Assembly (NCBI GenBank): GCA_035259385.1 | Contig: DATFWL010000194.1 | Location: 1 to 64,000 of the forward strand | Direction of reading: 5' to 3' | DNA from: QHWK01 sp035259385 | GTDB lineage: Bacteria; Acidobacteriota; Vicinamibacteria; Vicinamibacterales; CAVVIG01 | DNA length: 64,000 nucleotides | In this document: piece after piece, positions 1 to 8,906 of the stretch | Layout: the number at the start of each line of letters is the position of its first letter | Numbering within the stretch: the stretch's first letter is position 1 | The notes under the pieces: generated by a model | The model's database searches: none | The model's input: the letters and a program-made list of their open reading frames with translations, nothing else | What the model was told of the DNA's origin: nothing | Translations under genes and position numbers: made by a program

Positions 1-2809
1 CTCGAACTCCGACGCGATCTCGAAGATCCGCATGCATCCCACCAATCCCGACATCGTCTTCGTGGCCGACTTCGGCCGCTACAGCACGCCGAGCAGCGAG
101 CGCGGCCTCTACAAGAGCACCGACGGCGGCAAGACGTGGCAGCGGAAGCTGTTCCGCGACGACAAGACCGGCGCCGTCGACGTGCAGATCGATCGCCGCA
201 ACCCGAACGTGATGTTCGCGGCGCTGTGGGAGGCGTACCGGATCGAGTATCAGATGTCGAGCGGCGGCCCCGGCAGCGGCCTCTTCAAGTCGACGGACGG
301 CGGCGAGACGTGGCGCGAGATCACGCGCAATCCCGGCCTCCCGCAGGGTACCGTCGGCAAGATCACGATTGGCATCTCAGGAGCGGATTCGAATCGCGTC
401 TACGCGCTGATCGAGAACGAGAGCGGCGGCCTCTTCGTGTCCGACGACGCCGGCGCGACCTGGAAGCTGATCAACGCGGCCCGCAACATCCGCCAGCGCG
501 CCTTCTACTACACGCACGTCTTTGCCGATCCGAACAACAAGGACACCGTCTACGCGCTGAACACCAGCGCGTTCCGATCCGTGGACGGCGGCAAGACGTT
601 CGCGCAGATCGGCCAGAACACACACGGCGATCATCACGATCTGTGGATCGATCCGGACGACTCGAACCACGTCATGCTCGGCAACGACGGCGGCGGGACG
701 ATCACCTACGACATCACCGCGCGTCCGACCGTGATGTGGACGCGGCAGGACTTCCCGACCGAGCAGTTCTATCACGTGATCACGACCAAGCACGCGCCAT
801 ATCACGTGTGCGGCGCCCAGCAGGACAACAGCACGTTGTGCGTGCCGAGCACCAACGGTCTGCCGGGACGCGGCGGCGGTGGCGGCGGCGGCAACCAGCA
901 GCCGTTCTACCCGGTCGGCGGCAACGAGGACGGCTACATCGCACCCGATCCAAAGAACCTCGACGTGTTCTTCTCGGGCGCGAACAACGGCAGCTTCATC
1001 ACCCGTCTCGATCGGCGCACCGCCGAACTGCGCGAAGTAAACCCCTATCCGCGCTTCTTCTCGGGTGAAAACTCCGCCTCGGTGATCGAACGCTGGCAGT
1101 GGACCTTCCCGATCGTCTTCTCCCCCGTCGATCCGAACATCCTCTACACCTCCTCCCAGCACGTGTGGAAGACCACCAACAGCGGCCAGACGTGGGAGAA
1201 GATCAGCGGCGATCTCACCCGCCACGATGCGAAGACGATGCAGGATTCGGGCGGTCCGATCACGCACGACATGAACAGCCCGGAGATCTACGCCACGGTG
1301 TTCGCGCTCGCGCCCGGCAGGACCGACGTGAACGTGATCTGGGCCGGTTCTGACGACGGGCAGGTTCACCTGACGCGCGACGGCGGGAAGAACTGGACCA
1401 ACGTGACGCCGCCGGACATGCCGGAGCTCGGCCGTGTCAGCATCATCGACGCGTCGGCGTTCGACGCCGGCACGGCGTACATGGCGGTGAAGAAGCCGCT
1501 GCTGAACGACCTCGCGCCGTATCTGTACCGCACGCACGACTTCGGCCGCACGTGGACGAAGATCGTCAGCGGGATCGCCGCGAACGACTACACCCACGCG
1601 ATCCGCGCCGATCACGTGCAGCGCGGCCTGCTGTACGCGGGCACGCAGCACGGCTTCTACGTGTCGCTGGACGACGGCGATCACTGGCAGGCGCTGAAGA
1701 ACGGCCTTCCCGACACGCCGGTCCACGACGTGTGGGTGGAAGCGAACGACGTCGCGATCGCGACTCACGGCCGCGGCTTCTACATCCTCGACGACGTCCA
1801 GCCGCTGCGGCAGTTCGTGGCGGCGCCGCGCACGAGCGAGGTGTATCTCTTCACGCCCGGCGAAGCGGTCCGCAATGCGTATCCAGCCAAGCTCACCTAC
1901 TGGCTGAGAAAGCAGCCGCAGAAGCTGACGCTGGACATTCTCGACGCGAGCGGCGCCGTGATCCGCAGCTTCGAGGGCGCACTGCCGCGGAGCCCAGGCA
2001 GGTCAGGTGGGCCGGGTGGGTCAGGTGGGTCGGACGTCGGTCAGGCAGGTCGGGCAGGTCAGGCGGGTCAGCCGCCGAACACGACAACGCCCGAGGCCGA
2101 ACAACCGCCGCCGCCGGACGAGGAAGAAGGCGGCGGTCGCGGCCGCGTGCCGCCGCCGTCGATTGCCGCCGGGATTCAGCGGTTCAACTGGGATCTGCAG
2201 TACGCGCCGGTCACGCAGTTTCCCGGCATGGTGCTGTGGGGTGCGACCACCAACGGTCCGCTCGCGCTGCCGGGGAGCTATCAGGCGCGGCTCACGGTGG
2301 ACGGTCAGACGTTCACCCAGCCGATCACGGTGAAGCGGCATCCGCAGTCGACGGTCAGCGACGAGGACCTGCGCGCGCAGTTCGAGCTCGCGAGCCGGAT
2401 CCGCGACAAGGTGAACGAGGCGAACAACGCGATCATCCAGATCCGTCGCATCAAGCAGCAGCTCGCCGATCGCGTGCAGAAGTCCAACAGCGCCGACGTG
2501 AAGGCCATCGCGGAGCAGTTCACGAAGGAGATGAGCGCGGTCGAGGAAGACGTCTACCAGGTCCGCAACCAGAGCAACCAGGACCCGCTGAACTTCCCGA
2601 TCAGGACCAACAACCGTCTCGCGTCGCTGCTGCGCGTGGTGAATACCGGCGAAGGCCGGCCGATCGGCAACGCCGAGCCGATCTTCAACGACCTGCAGGC
2701 GGAGCTGAAGGCCGAGACCGATCGGCTGCAGAAGGTGCTCGGCACGTATCTGCCGCGGTTCAACCAGCTCGCGCAGCGGCTGAGCATCGAGCCGATCAGC
2801 GAGAAGTGA
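1..2809 (+). CDS. Sortilin/VPS10-like BNR beta-propeller protein (5' partial)
   Basis: The reading frame is already open at base 2, ten codons before the first ATG at 32, so the true start lies outside the window. The visible 935 residues contain many BNR/Asp-box repeats (forms of S.DGG.TW, e.g. STDGGKTW, STDGGETW, SVDGGKTF, TRDGGKNW), which build the seven- and ten-bladed propellers of sialidase and VPS10/sortilin proteins. A Gly/Pro/Glu-rich linker (about residues 660-720) leads to an Ig-like stretch and a helical C-terminal domain. Proteins of this design are abundant and usually exported in Acidobacteriota. Many are annotated glycosyl hydrolase, but no catalytic residues can be assigned, so an extracellular binding or scaffold role is equally likely. 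Family call is secure; substrate is unknown. Confidence 0.88.
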   Translation, partial: SNSDAISKIRMHPTNPDIVFVADFGRYSTPSSERGLYKSTDGGKTWQRKLFRDDKTGAVDVQIDRRNPNVMFAALWEAYRIEYQMSSGGPGSGLFKSTDGGETWREITRNPGLPQGTVGKITIGISGADSNRVYALIENESGGLFVSDDAGATWKLINAARNIRQRAFYYTHVFADPNNKDTVYALNTSAFRSVDGGKTFAQIGQNTHGDHHDLWIDPDDSNHVMLGNDGGGTITYDITARPTVMWTRQDFPTEQFYHVITTKHAPYHVCGAQQDNSTLCVPSTNGLPGRGGGGGGGNQQPFYPVGGNEDGYIAPDPKNLDVFFSGANNGSFITRLDRRTAELREVNPYPRFFSGENSASVIERWQWTFPIVFSPVDPNILYTSSQHVWKTTNSGQTWEKISGDLTRHDAKTMQDSGGPITHDMNSPEIYATVFALAPGRTDVNVIWAGSDDGQVHLTRDGGKNWTNVTPPDMPELGRVSIIDASAFDAGTAYMAVKKPLLNDLAPYLYRTHDFGRTWTKIVSGIAANDYTHAIRADHVQRGLLYAGTQHGFYVSLDDGDHWQALKNGLPDTPVHDVWVEANDVAIATHGRGFYILDDVQPLRQFVAAPRTSEVYLFTPGEAVRNAYPAKLTYWLRKQPQKLTLDILDASGAVIRSFEGALPRSPGRSGGPGGSGGSDVGQAGRAGQAGQPPNTTTPEAEQPPPPDEEEGGGRGRVPPPSIAAGIQRFNWDLQYAPVTQFPGMVLWGATTNGPLALPGSYQARLTVDGQTFTQPITVKRHPQSTVSDEDLRAQFELASRIRDKVNEANNAIIQIRRIKQQLADRVQKSNSADVKAIAEQFTKEMSAVEEDVYQVRNQSNQDPLNFPIRTNNRLASLLRVVNTGEGRPIGNAEPIFNDLQAELKAETDRLQKVLGTYLPRFNQLAQRLSIEPISEK
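1995..2070 (+). repeat. Short tandem repeat encoding a protein linker
   Basis: Inside the propeller gene lies a run of degenerate 9-nt units around CAGGTGGGT, CGGGTGGGT, CAGGCAGGT and CGGGCAGGT. Because the unit is a multiple of three it keeps frame and encodes a flexible Gly/Ser/Gln linker between the propeller and the C-terminal domain. Composition and periodicity resemble the non-coding tandem repeats elsewhere in the window more than normal coding sequence. Confidence 0.6.
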
Positions 2810-2851
2810 ACGGGCGGACTGCCCAAGCTGACGGCGCCTCGACGGAGTTGC

Positions 2852-5122
2852 GTGTCGGTCACACTGAAGCGCGCGCTGGCGGTTGCGGCGGTGTACAGCA
2901 GCCTCGCCATCGCGATGACATGGCCGCTGGCGGCGCGTCCCGCGTCGGTTCTCCCGCACGACGCCTACGACCCGACGCTCGTCACCTGGATTCTCTGGTG
3001 GGATGCTCACACGCGGCCGTTCACCGAGCAGTGGTGGAACGCGCCGTTCTTCTGGCCCATGAAGGGCGCGCTCGCGCTATCCGAGCACCTCGCCGGCGTC
3101 AGCATCCTGACGACGCCGCTGCAATGGTTCGGCCTGACGCCGGTCGCGAGCTATAACGTCGCGTTCCTCGCCTCCTTTCCGCTCGCGGCGCTTGCCTTTC
3201 ACGCGCTCGCCGTCGCGCTCACCGGCCGCCACGACGTCGCCGCGGTCGGCGCCGTCGCCTGGGCGTTCGGACCATACCGGTTTGCGCAGGTGTCGCATCT
3301 GCAGATGTTGTGGACGTTCGGCGTGCCGCTGGCGCTGCTCGCCCTTCACCGCTACCACGACACGCGGCAGGCGCGCTGGCTGGCGCTGTTTGCCGTCGCG
3401 TGGGCCCTGCAGGCATTGTCGAACGGGTACCTCCTACTGTTCTTCCCCGTGCTGCTCGCGATGTGGGTGGCATGGCACGTCCGCGAGGGGCGGGAGGCCG
3501 CGGCAATCGGCATCGCCTGGCTGGCCGGATCATTGCCGCTGCTGCCGATCGCCGCGCAGTACGACCGGTGGCAGCAGGCGCTCGCCCTCGGCCGCAGCTA
3601 CGAGGAGATTCAATCGTTCGGCGCAGACGTGCTGTCGATCGTGTCGGCTGCGCCGGGTGCCACGATCTGGAGCCATCTGCTCCGCCCGGGCGAGCTCGAG
3701 GATCAGCTTTTCCCAGGCGCCGTCGTCCTGCTCCTGGTGAGCGCCGGGACAATCTGGATCAGCCGGGCGCCGGCGGCGCCTCGCGAGACCGCGACTCGCG
3801 TGCTGCGCGTGATGCTGCTGATCGCGGCGCTCGCCTGCGTGGTCGTCGCGGTGAGCCCGGTCGTACTCGGCGCGTGGGCGTTGTCGTCGGTTCGCGGACC
3901 GATCACCCTCGTGTCGGTGACCTCGCCGGAAAAGCCGCTGACGCTAGGACTGCTGTTCGTCGCGCTTTACCTGCTCTCCAGCGCCCGCGCCGTGTCCGCA
4001 TGGCAGCGGCGGTCAGCGCTCGCCTTCTACGTGATTGCGGCGTTCACCACCTTCGTCCTCGCGCTCGGGCCGATGCCACGATTCGGCGGACGGCTCGTGC
4101 TCTTCCACTCGTTGTACCACTGGCTGCTCCAGCTGCCGGGTTACTCGAGCGCGCGGGTGCCGGCGCGCTTCGGTGTCCTGTTCGAGCTGTGCCTCGCGGT
4201 CGCCGCCGCGGTGAGTCTGGCGGGGCTCACCGCATCCGGCTCCCGTCGCGCGCGGACCGCGGTCGCCGTGATTGCGGCGCTGCTCGTCGTCGAATCATGG
4301 CCGGCCATTCCGCTCGCGCCGGTTCCACCGCCGTCGTCGATCCGGTTCGACCGCGGCGAGCGTGCGGCCGTTGTCGAGCTGCCGCTCGGCGCGGTGGCAG
4401 CCGACACCGCCGCGATGTGGCGCTCGATGCAGCACCGGCTGCCGATCGTCAACGGCTACAGCGGCTTCGAGCCGGCGCACTACACCGCCTTGCGGCTCGC
4501 GCTCGACAGCGGGGACGAACGCGCGCTCGATTCCCTCGCGCGCGATCGCGATCTCATCGTCGCGATCGATCGTCGCGAACGGGAACGGTGGTCCGTGCTC
4601 GTCTCGCGGCATCCTGCCGCGATGCCCATCGGCAGCGATCCCTCTTGGGAGCTGTATCGAATCGCCCGGTCGCCGGCACCCGCAGCCATTCGGTCGTCCC
4701 TGGCCCTGCCGATCGCACACGTGTGGACGACGGATCATCCCGAAGACGCCTGGAAGCTCGTCGACGGCACGAGCGACACGGTGTGGACATCGGGCAGACC
4801 GCAGTCCGGAAACGAGGAGGTCGAGCTCGATCTCGGACGCGAGATCGAGGTGGGAGCGCTGACGATTCAGCTCGGCGCCGCTTCGTCTGATTTTCCGCGG
4901 CGGCTCGAAGTAGAGTGCGCGCCGAACCACCACGACTGGCGGCCGTGCTGGAGCGGATCGGCGGCCGCACTGGCAATCGACGGCGTGCTCGCCGACGCGC
5001 GGAACGCGACGATGACGGTCGCGATCAGCGCCGACCGCGTCCGCTGGCTGCGCCTGCGTCAGCGCGGCACGGACCCCCGCTATTTCTGGTCGATCGCGGA
5101 GCTGACCGCCTTCACCAGGTGA
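2852..5122 (+). CDS. Polytopic membrane protein with C-terminal discoidin-like domain
   Basis: This is a 756-residue protein starting at GTG, 42 bases after the propeller gene. The first 500 residues hold about 11-12 hydrophobic segments separated by short loops. An acidic-aromatic first loop (DAYDPTLVTWILWWD) recalls the periplasmic loop where lipid-linked-sugar glycosyltransferases of the GT-C superfold keep their catalytic Asp. After the last membrane segment comes a soluble region, and the last 140 residues (ELDLGREIEVGALTIQLG, then VRWLRLRQRGTDPRYFWSI) have the look of an F5/8 type C (discoidin) carbohydrate-binding fold. I infer a membrane glycosyltransferase or sugar-binding envelope protein. 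No sequence-level family was recognised with certainty. Confidence 0.72.
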   Translation: MSVTLKRALAVAAVYSSLAIAMTWPLAARPASVLPHDAYDPTLVTWILWWDAHTRPFTEQWWNAPFFWPMKGALALSEHLAGVSILTTPLQWFGLTPVASYNVAFLASFPLAALAFHALAVALTGRHDVAAVGAVAWAFGPYRFAQVSHLQMLWTFGVPLALLALHRYHDTRQARWLALFAVAWALQALSNGYLLLFFPVLLAMWVAWHVREGREAAAIGIAWLAGSLPLLPIAAQYDRWQQALALGRSYEEIQSFGADVLSIVSAAPGATIWSHLLRPGELEDQLFPGAVVLLLVSAGTIWISRAPAAPRETATRVLRVMLLIAALACVVVAVSPVVLGAWALSSVRGPITLVSVTSPEKPLTLGLLFVALYLLSSARAVSAWQRRSALAFYVIAAFTTFVLALGPMPRFGGRLVLFHSLYHWLLQLPGYSSARVPARFGVLFELCLAVAAAVSLAGLTASGSRRARTAVAVIAALLVVESWPAIPLAPVPPPSSIRFDRGERAAVVELPLGAVAADTAAMWRSMQHRLPIVNGYSGFEPAHYTALRLALDSGDERALDSLARDRDLIVAIDRRERERWSVLVSRHPAAMPIGSDPSWELYRIARSPAPAAIRSSLALPIAHVWTTDHPEDAWKLVDGTSDTVWTSGRPQSGNEEVELDLGREIEVGALTIQLGAASSDFPRRLEVECAPNHHDWRPCWSGSAAALAIDGVLADARNATMTVAISADRVRWLRLRQRGTDPRYFWSIAELTAFTR

Positions 5123-5182
5123 TCGGTCCCACTCGGCTGATGCTCTTTTGCCGGACACGCGTCGATGCCGACCGCCAGTTGC

Positions 5183-5722
5183 TCATCGCTGCAGTTCCCT
5201 GGCGACCCGGTTGCCTGTCTCCACGGCGGCTCGTGTTTCGAACGTCGTGACGCGATGCGATTCGAAGGTCTTCCGTGCGGTTCGTTGAAAGAAGGCGACC
5301 AGCGAGGCAGTGTCGATCACTCCGGGAGACTCGGCGGCTTCGAGCGCATGGCAAAGTTCGTGGGCGATCACTTCGATTTCGAGTTCCGGAGACCGCCGCC
5401 GATTGTCGAGAAAGATGCGGAGGTATGGCGCCCCTTCGAAGTGCGCGACGACGTGCATGAGACAGCCGATGGCGATCGCTTGCGGACACTGCCCGCGCTG
5501 GATGTACACAAGCCAGGGCGTGCGGTTGAGTCTGCCGAGCAGCTCGCGAAACGTCGCCGAACGCTTCGCCCCTTCCTCGATCAGGCGACGCACGGACGGG
5601 TCCGGCGAACGGACGCGTATGCTCGCGGAGGTCCCGTCCTCGTGAGTTGCGTCGACCGGGACCGAGGTTACCAACACGGCGGTGATGGTGAGAAGCGTCA
5701 GGCTCGACTGCCAGGTCGCCAC
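5183..5722 (-). CDS. Small exported HExxH putative metalloprotease
   Basis: This 179-residue protein starts at GTG (5720-5722), preceded by GAGGAGGG at good spacing. Residues 1-25 form a Sec signal peptide (hydrophobic core LTLLTITAVLVTSV). Near residue 118 the motif IAHELCHALEAAE contains HExxH with a following Glu, the zinc ligand arrangement of gluzincin-type peptidases; the rest of the protein is short and unassigned. The gene is divergent from the ECF sigma gene at 5827, with about 100 bases between them. A minimal exported peptidase is the most economical reading, but the distal ligand is not proven and the protein could be inactive. Confidence that this is a real gene is high. Confidence 0.78.
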   Translation of the reverse strand: MATWQSSLTLLTITAVLVTSVPVDATHEDGTSASIRVRSPDPSVRRLIEEGAKRSATFRELLGRLNRTPWLVYIQRGQCPQAIAIGCLMHVVAHFEGAPYLRIFLDNRRRSPELEIEVIAHELCHALEAAESPGVIDTASLVAFFQRTARKTFESHRVTTFETRAAVETGNRVARELQR

Positions 5723-5826
5723 GCGAGTCCCTCCTCGATCTGGTGACGCGAGAACCAGCAGGAAACTTGCTCATCGAGGTCGGGCAGGGCACACTAGCGG
5801 CACGCGATCAGTTAGGAAGGCACGGC

Positions 5827-6411
5827 ATGGCGTCGGCCGATCCGACTCTGAATATCAGCAGTCTTCTCAACGCGTGGGCGCAGGGCGATCTGGCAGCGCG
5901 TGACCAGGTGATCCCGGTGGTCTACGACGAGCTCAAGCGGCGGGCCAGGGCACAGCTGCGCCGTGAAGCCTCCGGCCACGCGCTGCAACCAACGGCGCTG
6001 GTTCACGAGGCCTATCTCCGGTTGATCAGGCAGGATCGGATCGTCTGGGAGAACCGCGCGCAGTTCTACGGTGTGGCCGCGCAGATGATGCGCCGCATCC
6101 TGGTCGACTACGCGCGCGCCCGCAGGATGCCGAAGCGGTCGGGACGGTGGACGCGGGTGTCGATCGTGGGCGTCGCGGCCGAACCTCACCATCCCCGCGA
6201 TGTTGAATTGCTCGATCTCGATGCCGCCCTCAGCGAGCTGGCAACCATCGACCCGCGCAAGAGCCGCGTCGCCGAACTGCGGTTCTTCGGCGGACTGTCG
6301 CTCGCGGAGACGAGCCGGGTCGTGGACATCTCAGTGGCCACCGTCGAACGCGAATGGCGGGCCGCTCGCGCGTGGTTGTACGCCCGTTTGAAAGGCAGTC
6401 GAGCGTCGTGA
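5827..6411 (+). CDS. ECF-type RNA polymerase sigma factor (TIGR02999-like)
   Basis: This 194-residue sigma factor of the ECF type is widespread in Acidobacteria and Planctomycetes. The sigma-2 region is clear (YDELKRRARAQLRREASGH, then LVHEAYLRLI), with RMPKRSGRW in the linker and a sigma-4 helix-turn-helix near the end (LSLAETSRVVDISVATVEREWRAARAWL). The ATG at 5827 is chosen over an in-frame upstream codon because AGGAAGG lies 7 bases before it. Genes of this family normally precede a large Ser/Thr kinase with a C-terminal propeller; here the downstream gene starts with a GTGA overlap, but the kinase is broken. It probably recruits polymerase in response to a signal relayed by such a kinase. 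Confidence 0.92.
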   Translation: MASADPTLNISSLLNAWAQGDLAARDQVIPVVYDELKRRARAQLRREASGHALQPTALVHEAYLRLIRQDRIVWENRAQFYGVAAQMMRRILVDYARARRMPKRSGRWTRVSIVGVAAEPHHPRDVELLDLDAALSELATIDPRKSRVAELRFFGGLSLAETSRVVDISVATVEREWRAARAWLYARLKGSRAS

Positions 6412-6758
6412 CGCCGGAGCGCTGGCGCGAGCTCACCGCGATTTTTCATGCGGCACTGGAACGCAACACCGCCGAGCGTGCGGCATTCGTCACCGCGCGC
6501 TGTGGCGAGGACGCCGCGCTCCGCGACGACGTGAACTCGATGCTGGCCGCCCACCGTGAGGCCGGGGCACTCGACCTACTCCCTGCCCTCCCGGGGCGCG
6601 CGCTCGACGCCGCTCCGTCTTACGCGAGCGTCGCGCCCGCTGCACACCGGCACCGGACGGCCGATGTCGCAGTTGACGTGGATCGATCGCGCTGGCAGGA
6701 CCTTGGGAACGGCGGGCGAGGCCGGCTACTACTCGAATCTGGATCTCGACGCCACTGA
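6408..6758 (+). pseudogene. N-terminal remnant of sigma-linked Ser/Thr protein kinase
   Basis: It begins at GTG 6408, overlapping the sigma stop by four bases (GTGA). The first 50 residues (VTPERWRELTAIFHAALER..ERAAFVTARCGEDAALRDDVNSMLAAH) are the hallmark N-terminus of the large Ser/Thr kinases that follow this class of ECF gene. In intact relatives the glycine-rich loop and the HRD/DFG kinase core follow within about 40 residues. Here none of these motifs appears; the frame runs into unrelated Ala/Arg-rich residues and stops at 6758. The C-terminal part of the same kind of protein resumes in another frame (6664-7557). I therefore read this as the 5' end of a kinase gene that lost its catalytic domain by internal deletion. 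Confidence 0.75.
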
Positions 6759-7557
6759 TCGCCGTCTGGCGGTATCACGTTTCACCGAGCCGTCGGGAAT
6801 GCCATGGAACGTCGACGTCTGGACCATCGATCTGACGCGCGCCGGCACCGCCACGCGGCTGACGTTCCATGCCGCACGTGAGTTCGATCCGGTGTGGTCG
6901 CCTGACGGCAGCCAGGTGGCCTTCAATTCGAGCAGGCTTGGTGGACGATACAGTTTGTTTCGGCGTCCGTCCTCAGGCGTGGGCGATGACGAGCTGCTCG
7001 TGAAGTCAGAGACGGGGATTGCCGCCCCTAGCTGGTCTCCGGACGGCAGGCTGCTGATTTATGACGATCAGCGTCCGGACACCAAGCGAGATCTGTGGAT
7101 GCTGCCATTGTCCGGCGCTCGCACGCCCGTGCCGTTTCTGAAGACGCCGTTCAACGAGAGTAGCGGAGCCATTTCACCGGATGGCCGCTGGATCGCGTAC
7201 GAGTCCGACAGTTCGGGACGAAGCGAGGTGTACGTACGTCCGTTTCCCGAAAGCGACAGAGTGTATCCAGTCTCCCGAGACGGAGGACACGCGCCGCGAT
7301 GGCGAGGTGACGGGCGCGAACTGTTCTTTCTAGCGCTCGACGGTACGATGATGGCTGCCGGTCTCGCGAGCACGAAAGACTTCCGGGCGACCGTTCCCGA
7401 ACCGCTCTTTCAGTCCGGTCTGAAGTCGATGGCGAACAACCATCCGTACGCGGTTACGAAGGACGGCACACGTTTTCTCATTCCCATGACGTCACGTCCG
7501 CACGGCGCGGAGCCGCTGACGGCGATCCTGGACTGGCCGGCCACGCTTCGCAAGTAG
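6664..7557 (+). CDS. PD40/WD40-like propeller, C-terminal remnant of a Ser/Thr kinase
   Basis: This 297-residue frame begins with MSQLTWIDRAGRTLG and carries several TolB-type PD40 repeats (WSPDGSQVAF, WSPDGRLLIY, ISPDGRWIAYESDSSGRSEVYVRPFP, WRGDGRELFFLA). The sequence order is exactly that of the second half of the propeller in sigma-linked kinases. The first propeller half and the kinase domain are absent, and the frame differs from the kinase N-terminus at 6408. It may still be translated from the ATG at 6664 as a free half-propeller, but no ribosome binding site is evident, and no signal peptide or membrane segment is present. Most likely it is a decaying fragment; a gene caller would report it as an intact ORF. 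Confidence 0.7.
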   Translation: MSQLTWIDRAGRTLGTAGEAGYYSNLDLDATDRRLAVSRFTEPSGMPWNVDVWTIDLTRAGTATRLTFHAAREFDPVWSPDGSQVAFNSSRLGGRYSLFRRPSSGVGDDELLVKSETGIAAPSWSPDGRLLIYDDQRPDTKRDLWMLPLSGARTPVPFLKTPFNESSGAISPDGRWIAYESDSSGRSEVYVRPFPESDRVYPVSRDGGHAPRWRGDGRELFFLALDGTMMAAGLASTKDFRATVPEPLFQSGLKSMANNHPYAVTKDGTRFLIPMTSRPHGAEPLTAILDWPATLRK

Positions 7558-7629
7558 ACGGGCCGCGCGCCGGCGGCTCCCAGACAGGCCTTGCCCCACA
7601 CCGCACGACCTTGCTAGATTCGCGTTGCT

Positions 7630-7965
7630 ATGGCCTACACCTATCACGAGCTGAAAGGGAAGACGATCCAGGAACTCCGCGAGATCGCCAAGAACGTCGA
7701 ACAGCACGACGCCGTGCAGGGCTACTCGCAGATGAACAAGGACCATCTGCTGCCGGCGCTCTGCAAGGCGCTCGGGGTCCCGGTCCACGAACATGCCGAG
7801 GTCGTCGGCATCGACAAGCCGGCGCTCAAGGCGAAGATGCGCGAACTGAAGAAGAAGCGAGACGCCGCGCTCGAGGCGAAAGATCACGCCACGCTGAAGA
7901 GCGTGCGCCGTCAGCTGCACGCGATCAATCGCGACATCCGCCGCCACATCCTGCACACCGCGTAG
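7630..7965 (+). CDS. Small Rho_N/SAP-like helical protein
   Basis: This is a 111-residue, highly charged protein without signal peptide. Residues 5-50 (ELKGKTIQELREIAKN, then GYSQMNKDHLLPALCKALGV) match the helix-extension-helix pattern of the Rho N-terminal/SAP fold, where L.ELR.IAK and GYS.M.K..L are typical and which binds nucleic acid. The second half is a basic helical region (KAKMRELKKKRDAALEAKD) ending in RRQLHAINRDIRRHILHTA, probably a coiled-coil hairpin. A nucleic-acid-associated cytoplasmic role is inferred from the fold only. The neighbours (kinase remnant upstream, convergent exported protein 38 bases downstream) give no functional hint. Confidence 0.8.
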   Translation: MAYTYHELKGKTIQELREIAKNVEQHDAVQGYSQMNKDHLLPALCKALGVPVHEHAEVVGIDKPALKAKMRELKKKRDAALEAKDHATLKSVRRQLHAINRDIRRHILHTA

Positions 7966-8003
7966 CGGCGTGACGCACGGATGGATAGATGGCGCGCAGC
8001 CGT

Positions 8004-8906
8004 CTATCGCCGCGGCGGCGCCGGTCCGGCCGCGCGCGCCGGCGCGACGTAGAACGACATGCCCGCCGAGATCGTCGCGCCGGCGCCGTTCTCCGCCGTC
8101 GTCGCGATGGTGTGCGACACCGAGCCGAACAGGCTGGTGTGTGACGCGACGGCCACGCCGATGCCGCCGGAGAACTCAGCTCGATCGCGCGACCGATCGA
8201 TCGCGTCGCTCACGGGGCTGGTCCACGAGCGGCTGAACGATCCCGACACGCCGACTCGCCGCCGGAGTTGAAGCGCGACCCCGGCGCCAGCAAACCACAC
8301 GCCGCGCGAGAACCAGCCGCTCGAGCAATACACTCGCCGTTCGTTGCCATCGATCTCGAGCGAGACCGGCACTCCGAACTGCGCGCGGGTCTCGTCCGCC
8401 CCGAGCGCTGACAGCACGCCGGTGCCGAGCAGTTCGAGCGTCGGCGCAACGGCGACCTTGACGCCGCGATCGCTGACGAAGGCCGCGTACTTACCGCTCA
8501 CGTACGTCGTGCCGAGGCCGCCGGCGACACCGGACGCCTCGTCGCCGACGATGTGCGGCACGCTGACGGCGACCTGGAATCGATCGGCGAGGCCGATCGC
8601 AACGTTGATCGCCGGCAGCGTCGTTTCGCCGATCTGGTCGCCGGCCCAGTGGCTCATCGACACGTCGACCGACATCGCGCCGGACGGCATCAGGTTCGCG
8701 TCGTCGATCCACGGGATCGGCGTTGCCCCGATGCCCGGCGGCGGCGCGGTAACTCCCGGCAGCGGACTGCTGCTTGGGGGCGACCCGTGGCCATGTCCCT
8801 GATTGCCGCGGCCCTGAGCCGACGCGATCGTTGGCGAGGCGACTGCGAGCACACCGCCGAGCAACAGCGCGCCCGCGGTTGTGCGCTTATCGAGGGCGCC
8901 TGCCAT
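8004..8906 (-). CDS. Exported protein, probable outer-membrane beta-barrel
   Basis: This 300-residue protein starts at ATG 8906; the frame extends further upstream but that part is an Arg-rich shadow of the next gene. A signal peptide is clear (hydrophobic core TAGALLLGGVLAVASP, cleavage after ASA). A Gly/His/Ser/Pro-rich segment follows, then alternating hydrophobic/polar strands with aromatic girdles (SVDVSMSHWAGDQIGETTLP, RFQVAVSVPHIVGDEASG, YVSGKYAAFVSDRG) ending in a strand with terminal aromatic (ISAGMSFYVA). That pattern is typical of small outer-membrane barrels of the MetA-pathway phenol-degradation or transporter type. Its 5' end overlaps the 3' end of the preceding gene by 20 bases, so co-transcription is likely. 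No specific family was recognised. Confidence 0.78.
   Translation of the reverse strand: MAGALDKRTTAGALLLGGVLAVASPTIASAQGRGNQGHGHGSPPSSSPLPGVTAPPPGIGATPIPWIDDANLMPSGAMSVDVSMSHWAGDQIGETTLPAINVAIGLADRFQVAVSVPHIVGDEASGVAGGLGTTYVSGKYAAFVSDRGVKVAVAPTLELLGTGVLSALGADETRAQFGVPVSLEIDGNERRVYCSSGWFSRGVWFAGAGVALQLRRRVGVSGSFSRSWTSPVSDAIDRSRDRAEFSGGIGVAVASHTSLFGSVSHTIATTAENGAGATISAGMSFYVAPARAAGPAPPRR

Noticed and set aside
377..1768. 463-codon minus-strand open frame across the propeller gene
   Set aside because: Arg/Val/Ala-rich, no family resemblance, no ribosome site. In this GC-rich DNA the antisense of a real gene is often open.
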